Source: Pleomorphomonas sp. PLEO (lineage in GTDB: Bacteria; Pseudomonadota; Alphaproteobacteria; Rhizobiales; Pleomorphomonadaceae). From it: DNA of 64,000 nt. The stretch spans positions 2,429,501-2,493,500 of the forward strand of contig NZ_CP166625.1 of NCBI RefSeq assembly GCF_041320595.1, given 5' to 3'. Shown here piece by piece: positions 36,825 through 45,478 of the stretch. Each line of letters opens with the position of its first letter. Position 1 is the stretch's first letter. The translations under genes were made by a program, and so were the position numbers. The notes beneath the pieces are model-generated. The model was not told the DNA's origin, did no database searches, and worked only from the letters and a program-made list of their open reading frames with translations.

Positions 36825-38681
36825 ATGACGGACATTTCCGTCGAAGGCGCGTTGCTGGATGGCGCCGACGAGAGCCGCAAGTCTGAGACCGGCGGACCCG
36901 ACTATCTCGCCAGCCTGAAGTTGCTGAGCCGTTTTCTTCCGGGATCGAGGCTCGCCATGGTCGGGGCGTTCGGTCTCGCGACCGCCGCCGTCGCCTTCGA
37001 GCTGGCGCCGATCTTGGTGATTTACAAGGTCGTCATGGCGGCGCTGTCCGGCATGCTTGATCCGGCCTATCTCATCGGCGCGGCCGGTCTGGCTCTTCTC
37101 GCGGTCGTTGTTGGTTATGCGCTGATGGGGCTGGCGGTCGGTCTGTCGCATGTGGTCGCCTTCGACGTGCTCTGCCGCCTACGCCTTGCCCTTGCCCGTC
37201 ATCTGGCGCGGCTGCCGATCGGCTGGTTCGCCGACCGCAAGAGCGGGGACGCCAAGAAGCTCATCATCGACGAACCCGAGAGCATGGAGCTGATCTTCGC
37301 CCATGGCATTCCCGAAGGAGCCAGTGCGCTCGCCAGCTGGCTCGCCGTGTCCGTCTGGCTCTTCGCGATAGACTGGCGCATGGCGCTCGCCACGGTCGCG
37401 GTAACGCCGATCGCCTTCGTTCTGATCTCCGCCGGCATGGCCAGGGGCGCTCGTTGGGCGGCCGATTACCAGCGCGCCGGCGCTCGCATGAATGCGTCGG
37501 TCGTCGAGTTCCTGGCCGGCATGGCCGTGGTCAAGATATTCAACCGGACCGGCGAGAGCTTCGCGGAAACGGCCCGCGCCGTGCGGGCCTACGCGGAGGT
37601 GGAGACTGCCTGGGCAAAGGACTATCTGCCGCTCGGCGGAACCTTCCACGCCCTGGTACTCACCAACGTGGTGGTCATCCTGCCCGTCGGGGCCTTCCTG
37701 GTGGCGGCGGGCTCGCTCGACCTGCCGACGCTCGTCCTCTTCGTCATCCTGGGCGCCAACTACAGCCAGCCACTGATGAAGCTGTTCAACCAGTTTCATA
37801 CGCTGGCCCACATTTCCATGGGGTCGACGCGGATCGCCGAGGCGCTTGCCGCCGTGCCGCAGGCCGACAGTGCTCGAGAGGTCGCACTCTCCTCCCATGA
37901 CGTGGTCTTCGACGAGGTGTCCTTCGGCTATGGCGAGGAAGAAGTCCTGCACCAGGTGAGCTTCACAGCCCGGACCGGCTCGGTCACCGCGCTGGTTGGT
38001 CCATCCGGCGCCGGCAAGAGTACGGTGGCGAGCCTCGTCGCTCGCTTTTGGGAGCCGCGATCGGGCCGCGTCATGCTCGGCGGCGTCGATCTCCGGGAGA
38101 TCGGCCTCGAGCAGTTGATGGACAAGGTAGCCTTCGTCTTCCAGGACAGCTTCCTGTTCTCCGACACGATCGCCGCCAACATCCGTTTCGGCAATCCCGA
38201 TGCGAGTGACGCCGACGTGGAGGCCGCCGCCCGCGCCGCCAGGGCGCACGACTTCATCATGGCCTTTCCCGACGGATATGCCACCCGCCTCGGCGACCGG
38301 GGGCAACTGCTGTCCGGCGGCGAACGGCAACGCATCGCCATTGCCCGGGCCATCCTGAAGAACGCTCCGGTCATCGTGCTGGACGAGGCGACAGCCTTCG
38401 CCGATCCGGACAACGAGGCGGCCATTCAGGAGGCCATCGGTGAGCTGACGACGGGGCGGACGCTGCTCGTCGTCGCCCATCGGCTCCACACCATCATGTC
38501 CGCCGACCAGATCCTCGTGGTCGATGGCGGACGCATCGCCGAGGCCGGTCGTCACGATGAACTCGTCGAGAGCGGTGGCCTCTACGCCCGGCTGTGGCGG
38601 GACTACAACGAAGCGCGTGATGTCGTTCTCAAGCCGGCCGGCATTTCCCATCAGACAATCAATGAGGAATGCCTGTCATGA
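36825..38681 (+). CDS. Type IV ABC transporter half-subunit (IrtA/YbtP-like, permease-ATPase fusion)
   Basis: A 618-residue half transporter with six TM helices (about residues 40-330) and a nucleotide-binding domain (about 370-600): Walker A GPSGAGKST, signature LSGGERQRIAIARAIL, Walker B VIVLDEATAFADPDNE, H-loop VVAHRLHTI. DEATAFADP-x-NE is typical of the IrtA/YbtP siderophore-transport group, which uses an exporter fold for import. It is coupled (ATGA) to the next gene and forms a heterodimer with it. The iron link is inferred. Confidence 0.85.
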   Translation: MTDISVEGALLDGADESRKSETGGPDYLASLKLLSRFLPGSRLAMVGAFGLATAAVAFELAPILVIYKVVMAALSGMLDPAYLIGAAGLALLAVVVGYALMGLAVGLSHVVAFDVLCRLRLALARHLARLPIGWFADRKSGDAKKLIIDEPESMELIFAHGIPEGASALASWLAVSVWLFAIDWRMALATVAVTPIAFVLISAGMARGARWAADYQRAGARMNASVVEFLAGMAVVKIFNRTGESFAETARAVRAYAEVETAWAKDYLPLGGTFHALVLTNVVVILPVGAFLVAAGSLDLPTLVLFVILGANYSQPLMKLFNQFHTLAHISMGSTRIAEALAAVPQADSAREVALSSHDVVFDEVSFGYGEEEVLHQVSFTARTGSVTALVGPSGAGKSTVASLVARFWEPRSGRVMLGGVDLREIGLEQLMDKVAFVFQDSFLFSDTIAANIRFGNPDASDADVEAAARAARAHDFIMAFPDGYATRLGDRGQLLSGGERQRIAIARAILKNAPVIVLDEATAFADPDNEAAIQEAIGELTTGRTLLVVAHRLHTIMSADQILVVDGGRIAEAGRHDELVESGGLYARLWRDYNEARDVVLKPAGISHQTINEECLS

Positions 38682-40477
38682 CCGCCATCGATCCGCTCGT
38701 TCCGGTCGGTGAAGCCGCCGCCGCCGATGTCCATTCCGATCTTGCCAGTCTGCTTCGCGTCTGGCGCCTTGCCGGCCCGTTGCGCGGCAAGGTGGCACGC
38801 GGCGTCGCCTTCCGCTTCCTGCAGTCGCTCAGTCTGGGCCTTGCCTTTGGTGGTGTCGTCTGGACGGTGACCGGTCTTTCCGAGGGCCGGGCGATGGATG
38901 TCGGCTGGGCTCTTGAATTGACCGGGCTGATGGCCGTCTCGCTGTGCGGACAGCTGCTGTTCGGCTATCTCGCGGCGCGGGACAGCTGGCTCGCGAGCTT
39001 CGAGCTGGCCGGCGATCTCCGCCTTTCCATCCTCGACCACTTGCGCCGGCTGCCGATGGGCTTCCACCTGTCGCGCCATCGCGGCGACACCGTGACGGCC
39101 CTCACCACCGACATGCAGATGCTGGAGAGCTTCCTGTCCGACGCTCTGGGGCGCATCGCCCAGGCCTTTGGCCTGCCGATCGTCGCCGTCCTGTGGTTCC
39201 TCAGCCGCGATTGGGCGGTCGGACTTGCCATGCTGGCGTCGATGGCAGCGGCGCTGCCGGTGTTCCTGTGGTCCAGCCGGCGGCTCGCTCGCCTTGGCGT
39301 CGTCCGTCAGGATCTGCAGGCGGCGGCCGGCGCCCGCATGATCGAGTTCGTCCAAGGCATCGCCACCATCCGCGCTTTCAACCGTCTCGCCAAGGGCGAG
39401 GAGAGCTTCCGGGCCGCGCTCGAGGCCTTCCGCGACCTTTCCATTCACATGGTGGCGCGCCTCTCCCTGCCGATGGCGCTGTTCGGTGCCACCGTCATGG
39501 CCGGCGTTCCGATTGTGCTGGTGGTCGCCAGCCTGAGGCACGGCGCGGGCGCCATTGACATGGCGACGCTGATCGCCGCCCTGGTGCTCGTCTTCGCCGT
39601 CTATTCGCCGCTGCTCGGGCTCAGCCAAGTGATGGAACTCGTCCGCATGGCCGACGCTTCGCTGACGCGCATGGATCGCATCCTGACCGCAAGGCCGTTG
39701 CCGACGGCGGTCGTGTCCTCGGAACCCCGGGGGTTCGCGCTCAAGTTCGATGCCGTCGACTTTTCCTACCGGGAGGATCGGCCTGTGTTATCTGCCGTCG
39801 GCTTCGAGGCTCCCGAGCGGTCGATGATGGCGATCGTCGGCCCCTCCGGTTCCGGCAAGAGCACCATTCTCAGCCTGATCGCCCGCTTCTGGGATGTATC
39901 GGGCGGCTCGATCTCCATTGGCGGCGTCGACATTCGGACCATTTCGGAAGAGAAACTGGCGTCGCTGATCACAGTGGTGTTCCAGGACGTCTATCTGTTC
40001 GCAGGTACCATTTTCGACAACATCGCCTTCGGCCGCTCCGGCGCATCGCGGGCCGAAGTGGAAGCCGCCGCCCGCGCCGCTCAGGCGCACGATTTCATCG
40101 CCGCCCTGCCGAACGGCTACGCGACGAGGGTCGGCGAGGGCGGCGCGACGCTGTCCGGCGGCGAGCGACAGCGGATCTCCATCGCCCGGGCCATCCTGAA
40201 GGACGCGCCGATCGTCCTTCTCGACGAAGCGACGGCGGCGATCGATCCGACGAACGAACTCGCCATCCAGAAGGCGCTGGCTCGCCTCGTCGCGGAGAAG
40301 ACGCTGGTGGTCGTCGCCCACAAGCTCTCGACCATCCGTGCCGCCGACCAGATCCTGGTTCTCGACGGCGGCCGCATCGTCGAGCGGGGAAGCCACGACC
40401 AGTTGCTCGAGGGGGAGGGGCTTTACCATCGACTATGGCAGACGCGCAGCCGCGCGGCGGGCTGGCGCATCAAATGA
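38678..40477 (+). CDS. Type IV ABC transporter half-subunit (IrtB/YbtQ-like)
   Basis: A 599-residue partner half transporter. The TM domain spans about residues 30-320. The nucleotide-binding domain has Walker [10 protein letters not shown], signature LSGGERQRISIARAIL, Walker B IVLLDEATAAIDPTNE and H-loop VVAHKLSTI. The second subunit differs from the first at the D-loop (AAIDP against AFADP), as expected for an asymmetric heterodimer. It lies 68 bp before a TetR gene. Confidence 0.87.
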   Translation: MTAIDPLVPVGEAAAADVHSDLASLLRVWRLAGPLRGKVARGVAFRFLQSLSLGLAFGGVVWTVTGLSEGRAMDVGWALELTGLMAVSLCGQLLFGYLAARDSWLASFELAGDLRLSILDHLRRLPMGFHLSRHRGDTVTALTTDMQMLESFLSDALGRIAQAFGLPIVAVLWFLSRDWAVGLAMLASMAAALPVFLWSSRRLARLGVVRQDLQAAAGARMIEFVQGIATIRAFNRLAKGEESFRAALEAFRDLSIHMVARLSLPMALFGATVMAGVPIVLVVASLRHGAGAIDMATLIAALVLVFAVYSPLLGLSQVMELVRMADASLTRMDRILTARPLPTAVVSSEPRGFALKFDAVDFSYREDRPVLSAVGFEAPERSMMAIVGPSGSGKSTILSLIARFWDVSGGSISIGGVDIRTISEEKLASLITVVFQDVYLFAGTIFDNIAFGRSGASRAEVEAAARAAQAHDFIAALPNGYATRVGEGGATLSGGERQRISIARAILKDAPIVLLDEATAAIDPTNELAIQKALARLVAEKTLVVVAHKLSTIRAADQILVLDGGRIVERGSHDQLLEGEGLYHRLWQTRSRAAGWRIK

Positions 40478-40545
40478 CGGGTTGACGAAGCAGGCCCATT
40501 GTCGGAACGGTGCTGGCGTTCTTTGCCCTCCTCTCGGGGATTCCC

Positions 40546-41223
40546 ATGTCGGACAACAGCCCCACCGGCAAGCGCGGTGCCGGTCGCCCGCCGCGCGTCA
40601 ACCGGGCGACGATCGCCGATGCCGCGCTGCGCATCGGTCTCGACAAGGCGACGCTGGTGCTGATCGGCCGGGAGCTGGGCGTCGATCACTCCTCGCTCTA
40701 CCGACACGTCCGGAGCCGCGACGATCTGATGACGGCGGCGGTCGACCAGGCGCTTGACGACGTTTCCTGGCACCGCGATGCGGACGATGACTGGCGGGGC
40801 TATCTCGCCCGCGTCGCCGAGGCGGTATGGGACGTCTACGAGGCCAATCCGGGCGTTGCCGAGACGATCCGTACGCTGGACGCTATGCCCTCATCAGTCA
40901 TCCGCGCCTTCGTCGTCATCTGCGGCGAGCTCAGGACGGCGGGCCTTTCCGCCGCCGATGCCGTGCTGGCTGCCGACAGCGTCATGGACATGACCAACGA
41001 TTCCGCCGTTGGCTGGCGCCGCCTATTGGCTCCCACAGCCACTGGCCCCCTGGTCGCTGATAAAATGCGACACGCGTTGGAGTCTGAGTTCGCAGCTCAT
41101 GCCGATTGGACGGAGTACGGCGAACTGATGGCCGGCGCCCTCACCGGATCACCCAAGACGTGGTGGCGCCGCAAGCTCGAACTGATCCTTGATGGCATTG
41201 CCGTGCGACAGTCGGCCGGCTGA
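40546..41223 (+). CDS. TetR/AcrR-family regulator
   Basis: A 225-residue regulator. A short basic N-terminus (GKRGAGRPPRVNRATIADAA) leads into an HTH with LIGRELGVDHSSLYRHVRSR (about residues 38-57); the ligand domain ends WWRRKLELILDGIA. It starts at ATG 40546, after CGGGGA. It probably controls the upstream ABC pair, possibly through the GCAACAT palindrome. Confidence 0.88.
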   Translation: MSDNSPTGKRGAGRPPRVNRATIADAALRIGLDKATLVLIGRELGVDHSSLYRHVRSRDDLMTAAVDQALDDVSWHRDADDDWRGYLARVAEAVWDVYEANPGVAETIRTLDAMPSSVIRAFVVICGELRTAGLSAADAVLAADSVMDMTNDSAVGWRRLLAPTATGPLVADKMRHALESEFAAHADWTEYGELMAGALTGSPKTWWRRKLELILDGIAVRQSAG

Positions 41224-41348
41224 ATGAGGGCTCTCATCTTGCGTTTTGGATGTTGCGGCGTCCGGGCCGCTTGATCGGGCGGATCGCAACCAGCTGCCGT
41301 TCGATTCGACGTACATTGAGTTCCATTTCGTCATCCAAGGGCAGGAGC

Positions 41349-41422
41349 GGTCGCAGCGGCGGAATCGAACCGCCGACCTATGGTCATGAGTCCATCGCTC
41401 ATGCCGACTGAGCCAAGCTGCC
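41349..41422 (-). pseudogene. Degenerate tRNA-Met-like sequence
   Basis: The minus strand reads GGCAGCTTGGCTCAGTCGGC at its 5' end and aligns along its length with the intact tRNA-Met at 43287-43363, including GGACTCATGACC in the anticodon region and GGTCGGCGGTTCGATTCCGCC in the T arm. Two one-base deletions break the anticodon stem (8-nt loop) and the T/acceptor junction, the acceptor pairs only over five bases, and CCA is missing. The 5' flank GGCGTGT is also shared. It is not expected to be functional. Confidence 0.75.
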
Positions 41423-41485
41423 ACACGCCATCGGCTGGCTGGCCCCCAAGGATTGCCCGACATGTCAGGCGATGGGGGCGGCCCG

Positions 41486-43078
41486 TCAAAACGGGTGGTA
41501 TTGGAACATCCAGGTTTCGCTGATGATCTTGCCGTCGAGCTTCAACTGCAGCTTCATCTCCACCGGGTCCGTGCCCTCGACGTCGGCGAGGTCGAACTGG
41601 GCGCGCCAGTGCCCCGGCACGCTATCCGGCACGGCTTCCGTCATCTGGTAGTCGGTGAAGCGGCCGCGCGAGGCGGTGAGCACCATCTGGGGTTTGACGC
41701 CATAGGGTAGGTTGACGAGCGGTCCGCCGAGGAATTCGACCAGAAACTTGCGCACGCCCTTGGGGCGCGGCTGTCCGGGCTGGCCGCCGTTGCTGAGGCG
41801 GGTGGCGACGCAGCGGGCGAGATCGGTCGGATGCGGCTCGTCGGCCTGCCAGTAGAGGCGGTAGGACAGTTCGTATTTCGAGCCCGCCCGGGCCGGTTCC
41901 GCCGGAACCCAGGTGGCGACGATGTTGTCGTGGATCTCGTCGTCGGTGGAAAGCTCGATCAGGTGGACGGCGCCCTTGCCCCAATTGCCTTTCGGCTCGA
42001 CCCAAAGGCTCGGCCGCTTCTCGTAGCAGACGCCGTCTTCATAATGGTCGAACATGCGGTCGCGCTGCAGCAGGCCGTAACCCTTGATATTCTCGTCGGA
42101 AAAGGTGGAGGCGGTGGTATGCGGTGGGTTGTTGAGCGGGCGCCACAGGTGTTCGCCCCAGCCCGTCCACATGGCGAGGCCATCCGAATCATGGACTTCC
42201 GGGCGCCAGTCGACGGCCGTCGGCTTCTGGGTTTCCGAGAACCAGTACATAGAGGTCAGCGGTGAAATGCCGAAGCGTTCGATGTCGCGACGCAGGAACA
42301 ACACCTGATCGATGTCCATGATCACGCCCTTGGCGCGGGTCATGACGAAACGGTAGGCGCCGACCACCGACGGTCCCTCGAGCAGGGCGCAGACGGTCAC
42401 GCTGTCGCTGCCGTCGGCAGGCGTCTCGATATAGATCTTGGTGAAGTCGGGGAATTCCTCGGGTCGCCCGGCAACGGCCGTGTCGACCGACAGGCCGCGC
42501 GCCGACAGGCCATACTGATAAAGCTCGCCGATGGCCCGGAAGTAGGAGGCGCCCAGGAAGGCCACCCAGTCGTTCTTGTGCCAGTCGAGCGCACCGTCGC
42601 GCGGCTCCTGGAGACGGAACCCGGCAAAGCCGACACCTTCGGGCAACTGGCGGGCGACCGAGTCTGTGGGCATGTTGAAATAGGTTTGGTCGTAGACGAT
42701 CTGGCGCGCCTTGCCGTCCTCGACGACGTGCATGTCGACGGCCTTGCGGAAGTACATGCCGAGGTGGAAGAAGGTGACCGGGAACCGGCCGGGGCCGTTG
42801 GCAAACAGCGCCTGATCGGTGTCGTAGGTGATCTTGCCCCAGGCGTCGTAGTCGATCTTGCCGAGGATGTCGGGCGCCGGCATGGCCGGCCCGGCGTAGG
42901 GTTCAGCGACCATCTTCTCGGCGGTCGCCTTGAGTGTCTCGAAGGAAAAAGCTTGCGCCTCTCCGAATTTGAGGCCCTTGGCTTGGGCAAAAGCGGGGCC
43001 GCCTCTGGCGATGAGCCCCATGGCGGTAGACGCGGCGATGGCTTTCAGGACGGAACGTCGATCGATTATCTGGCTCAT
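41486..43078 (-). CDS. Periplasmic glucan biosynthesis protein (OpgD/OpgG family), Tat-exported
   Basis: A 530-residue periplasmic protein of the MdoG/OpgG-OpgD family that shapes osmoregulated periplasmic glucans. The signal peptide has twin arginines (DRRSVLKAIAASTAMGLIARG), as in OpgD rather than Sec-dependent OpgG. Family blocks include FDAWGKITYD-like YDAWGKITYD, FFHLGMYF, SMYWFSE and WEHLWRPLNNPP-like GEHLWRPLNNPPH. No OpgH glucosyltransferase gene is adjacent. It sits between the tRNA-Met pseudogene and the intact tRNA-Met. Confidence 0.92.
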   Translation of the reverse strand: MSQIIDRRSVLKAIAASTAMGLIARGGPAFAQAKGLKFGEAQAFSFETLKATAEKMVAEPYAGPAMPAPDILGKIDYDAWGKITYDTDQALFANGPGRFPVTFFHLGMYFRKAVDMHVVEDGKARQIVYDQTYFNMPTDSVARQLPEGVGFAGFRLQEPRDGALDWHKNDWVAFLGASYFRAIGELYQYGLSARGLSVDTAVAGRPEEFPDFTKIYIETPADGSDSVTVCALLEGPSVVGAYRFVMTRAKGVIMDIDQVLFLRRDIERFGISPLTSMYWFSETQKPTAVDWRPEVHDSDGLAMWTGWGEHLWRPLNNPPHTTASTFSDENIKGYGLLQRDRMFDHYEDGVCYEKRPSLWVEPKGNWGKGAVHLIELSTDDEIHDNIVATWVPAEPARAGSKYELSYRLYWQADEPHPTDLARCVATRLSNGGQPGQPRPKGVRKFLVEFLGGPLVNLPYGVKPQMVLTASRGRFTDYQMTEAVPDSVPGHWRAQFDLADVEGTDPVEMKLQLKLDGKIISETWMFQYHPF

Positions 43079-43286
43079 TTATTTTTGGCGGCCTGGCGGA
43101 TGGTGGCGGACTTAGCGCCTGTTTGAGGGGAGGGCATGACAAAACAGCCCTAGCGCCACGGCCGTTAAGAGGCGGTGGCGATGGCTTTGAACATTCTAGT
43201 GATGGTGCAGGAATGTTGGCTTCGCGCGAGTTCCAACAGAAGGCGGACACAAAAGTGGTCTCTCGGAAAGCCAAGCTAAGGATGTA

Positions 43287-43363
43287 TGGTAGCAGCGGGC
43301 GGAGTTGAACCGCCGACCTACGGGTTATGAGTCCGTCGCTCTAACCAACTGAGCTACACTGCC
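43287..43363 (-). tRNA. tRNA-Met (anticodon CAT, elongator)
   Basis: 77 nt including the encoded CCA. The acceptor GGCAGTG pairs with CGCTGCT (two G-U pairs). The D arm is GCTC...GAGC, the anticodon loop is CTCATAA, and the T arm is GGCGG-TTCAACT-CCGCC. The first pair G1-U72 excludes the initiator type. An isoleucine tRNA with lysidine-modified CAT is the alternative, but the CTCATAA loop and the 3' end favour elongator Met. Confidence 0.9.
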
Positions 43364-43543
43364 ACACGCCGCCGGCGCGCCAGCGGAAGTGCGCCGATAT
43401 AAGGGCGGGGGAGGGGGGCTGTCAAGCGCCATTACCCCCCGTAATCACCCTTTGCCGGCAGTGCTTGACGGGGCGAGAAAACTGCGCGCCGACGTCGCTA
43501 GCCAACCGGTCTTGACCCCCGACGGCAAGGAGGATTCCATCCG

Positions 43544-44752
43544 GTGATGAAACGAATCGCACTCTTTTTCGCCACCGCGCTGGCGCTTTCCACGCAAGGC
43601 GCGGCGGCGTCTGATGCCGCCTTCTCCCGTTGGCTCGACAGTAAGGTCTGGCCGGCGGCTCAGGCCTCCGGCGTCACGCGCACCACTTTCGAGGCGGCGG
43701 TTGCCGGCCTGGAACCCGATCTTCGCCTGCCCGATCTTAAGCCGACCGGCGGTGGCGAAGCTTTCCAGGCGGAGTTCCAGAGCCCAGTCGCTTATCTCGC
43801 CGACAACAAGCTCGATGGTTTAGCCGCCGGGGCGAGGAAGCGATACGCCACCAACAAGGCGGTGCTCGACAAGGTAGCGCGGGCGACCGGCGTGCCGGCC
43901 GGCATCGTGCTGGCCGTCTGGGGTAAGGAATCGGCCTTCGGGGCAGCCAAGATCGAGAAGGACGCGATTCGTACGCTGGCGACGCAAGCCTACATGGGCT
44001 CGCGCCGCGACGAGTTCTTCCCCGAGCTGGTGGCGGCGCTCGTCATCCTGCAAGAGGAACATATTTCTCGCGCCGCCATGAAGAGTTCCTGGGCCGGCGC
44101 GCTGGGCCAGCCGCAGTTCATGCCGACCAAGTTCCTCACGGATGCTGTCGACGGCGATGGCGACGGCCGCCGCGATATCTGGAATTCGACGCCCGACGTG
44201 CTCGCTTCGATCGGCCATTTTCTGAAATCGCGCGGCTGGAAGGCCGGCGTACCCTGGGGCGTCGAGGTGCGGCTGCCGGCGTCGGTGGCTTGCAGCCTGG
44301 AGGGTCCCGACCAAGGGCAATCGCTGTCGGCCTGGGCTAAGGCGGGCGTGATGCGTGCCGACGGCCGGCCACTTGCGAGCGGCGATGTTGGCCCGGTGGG
44401 GCATCTGCTGATGCCGGCCGGGCGGATGGGGCCGGCCTTCCTGGTGTCGGACAATTTTTATGTGCTGAAGGCCTATAACGAATCCGACGTCTATGCGCTG
44501 ACCATCGGCATGGTTGGCGATCGTGTGGAAAAGGCTCAGACGATCCGGGGCGGTTGGGGAAAGGTGGGCGGCTTCACGCGCAGCGATGTCAGGGCGGTGC
44601 AGAAGCGGCTTGAAGGCATGGGGCACGACGTCGGCACCACCGACGGCCTCGTCGGCTTCCGTACCCGCGTTGCGATCGGTCGCTGGCAGGCGAAGAATGG
44701 CTTTCCCGTCACCTGCTATCCCGACAAGGCGGTCATCTCGGCGCTGAAATGA
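43544..44752 (+). CDS. Lytic murein transglycosylase (MltB-like, SLT_2 + peptidoglycan-binding domain)
   Basis: A 402-residue periplasmic enzyme that cleaves peptidoglycan with anhydromuramic product formation. A signal peptide ends near Ala-Ala-Ala-Ser (residue 23). The catalytic Glu129 lies in WGKESAFG, followed by SSWAGALGQPQFMP and DGDGDGRRDIWNSTPDVLAS, hallmarks of the MltB family. The C-terminal 60 residues (DVRAVQKRLEGMGHDVGTTD) form a PG_binding_1 domain. AAGGAGG at 43527-43533 serves GTG 43544 or ATG 43547. Confidence 0.93.
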   Translation: MMKRIALFFATALALSTQGAAASDAAFSRWLDSKVWPAAQASGVTRTTFEAAVAGLEPDLRLPDLKPTGGGEAFQAEFQSPVAYLADNKLDGLAAGARKRYATNKAVLDKVARATGVPAGIVLAVWGKESAFGAAKIEKDAIRTLATQAYMGSRRDEFFPELVAALVILQEEHISRAAMKSSWAGALGQPQFMPTKFLTDAVDGDGDGRRDIWNSTPDVLASIGHFLKSRGWKAGVPWGVEVRLPASVACSLEGPDQGQSLSAWAKAGVMRADGRPLASGDVGPVGHLLMPAGRMGPAFLVSDNFYVLKAYNESDVYALTIGMVGDRVEKAQTIRGGWGKVGGFTRSDVRAVQKRLEGMGHDVGTTDGLVGFRTRVAIGRWQAKNGFPVTCYPDKAVISALK

Positions 44753-44774
44753 GAGGGGCGCCGAAGCGCCCCTC
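44753..44774 (+). terminator. Hairpin after the transglycosylase gene
   Basis: GAGGGGCG (44753-44760) / CGCCCCTC (44767-44774) forms an 8-bp stem with a 6-nt loop starting at the base after the stop codon. Few T residues follow. It can also end the convergent hsp20 transcript. Confidence 0.55.
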
Positions 44775-44803
44775 CGTGATCGTTGCTGGCTTGGCTGTCA
44801 GGC

Positions 44804-45301
44804 TTAAGCGGCCGGGTGGATTTCAATCCGCTTGGTCGCCTTGGGCTGATCCGGCGAGCGCGGCACCATGACCTTCAGCACGCCCTTGTCGAAGTCGGCT
44901 GTGATCTTGTCGCGGTCCGGGGTGAAGGGCAGGGTGAAGGCGCGCATATAGGTGCCGCTCGACCGTTCGGTCAGGTGATAGCGGCGCTTGTCGTCCTTCT
45001 CCTCGCGCTCGGATTTACGTTCGGCCTTGAGGGTGAGAACGTCGTCATCTAGCTCCAGCTCGATCGCCTTCGGGTCGATGCCCGGCAGCTCGGCGGTCAT
45101 CTCGAGACCGGCGTCGGTCTCGGCGATGTCGACACGCGGGCTCAGGAAGCTCTCGTTTCCTGCAAGTGAAGGCAGGCCCCAGCCGCGGGTGAAGCTGTCG
45201 AAAAGCTGGTCCATCTCGCGGCGCAGCGACAGGAACGTGTCCTCGTGCGAGCGGGAGGGAGCCGTTCCGCGCCCGAAGGGCATCAGGGATTTCTTGTCCA
45301 T
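44804..45301 (-). CDS. Small heat-shock protein Hsp20 (alpha-crystallin domain)
   Basis: A 165-residue ATP-independent holdase chaperone. The N-terminal arm (about 1-50) has REMDQLFDSFTRGWG; the alpha-crystallin domain runs from PRVDIAETDAGLEMTAELPG to GVLKVMVPR (about 55-150). The C-terminal I-x-I anchor appears as KRIEIHP. GGAG lies before ATG 45301. Its leader has an RpoH-like -10 element and a hairpin (45334-45390). Confidence 0.94.
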   Translation of the reverse strand: MDKKSLMPFGRGTAPSRSHEDTFLSLRREMDQLFDSFTRGWGLPSLAGNESFLSPRVDIAETDAGLEMTAELPGIDPKAIELELDDDVLTLKAERKSEREEKDDKRRYHLTERSSGTYMRAFTLPFTPDRDKITADFDKGVLKVMVPRSPDQPKATKRIEIHPAA

Positions 45302-45333
45302 GGCTAACTCCTTTGTCTCGCGGAGTGCCCGGA

Positions 45334-45390
45334 CGAACGCCTGATCGGCGTCCGCCTGGGGACCCCGTAACGTGGCTCCTCATATATGGG
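45334..45390 (-). promoter_or_regulatory. Candidate heat-shock promoter and leader hairpin of hsp20
   Basis: On the minus strand, CCCATATAT (plus 45382-45390) resembles the CCCCATNT -10 box of RpoH promoters, with CTTCAC about 16 bp upstream as an imperfect -35. In the roughly 80-nt leader, CGGACGCC (plus 45354-45347) can pair with GGCGTTCG (plus 45341-45334), an 8-bp stem with one G-U pair. An RNA thermometer is possible but unproven. Confidence 0.4.
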
Positions 45391-45478
45391 AAGCGGGAGG
45401 CGGGCAGTGAAGACCCGGAAACGCAACTGGGGCGGACATTTCTGCCCGCCCCAGCGAATTTTCAGCCTTCGGCAATGC

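Noticed and set aside
41349-43363. The two tRNA-Met sequences as att sites of an integrated element
   Set aside because: Only opgD lies between them, with no integrase or mobile gene and no exact repeat of att length.
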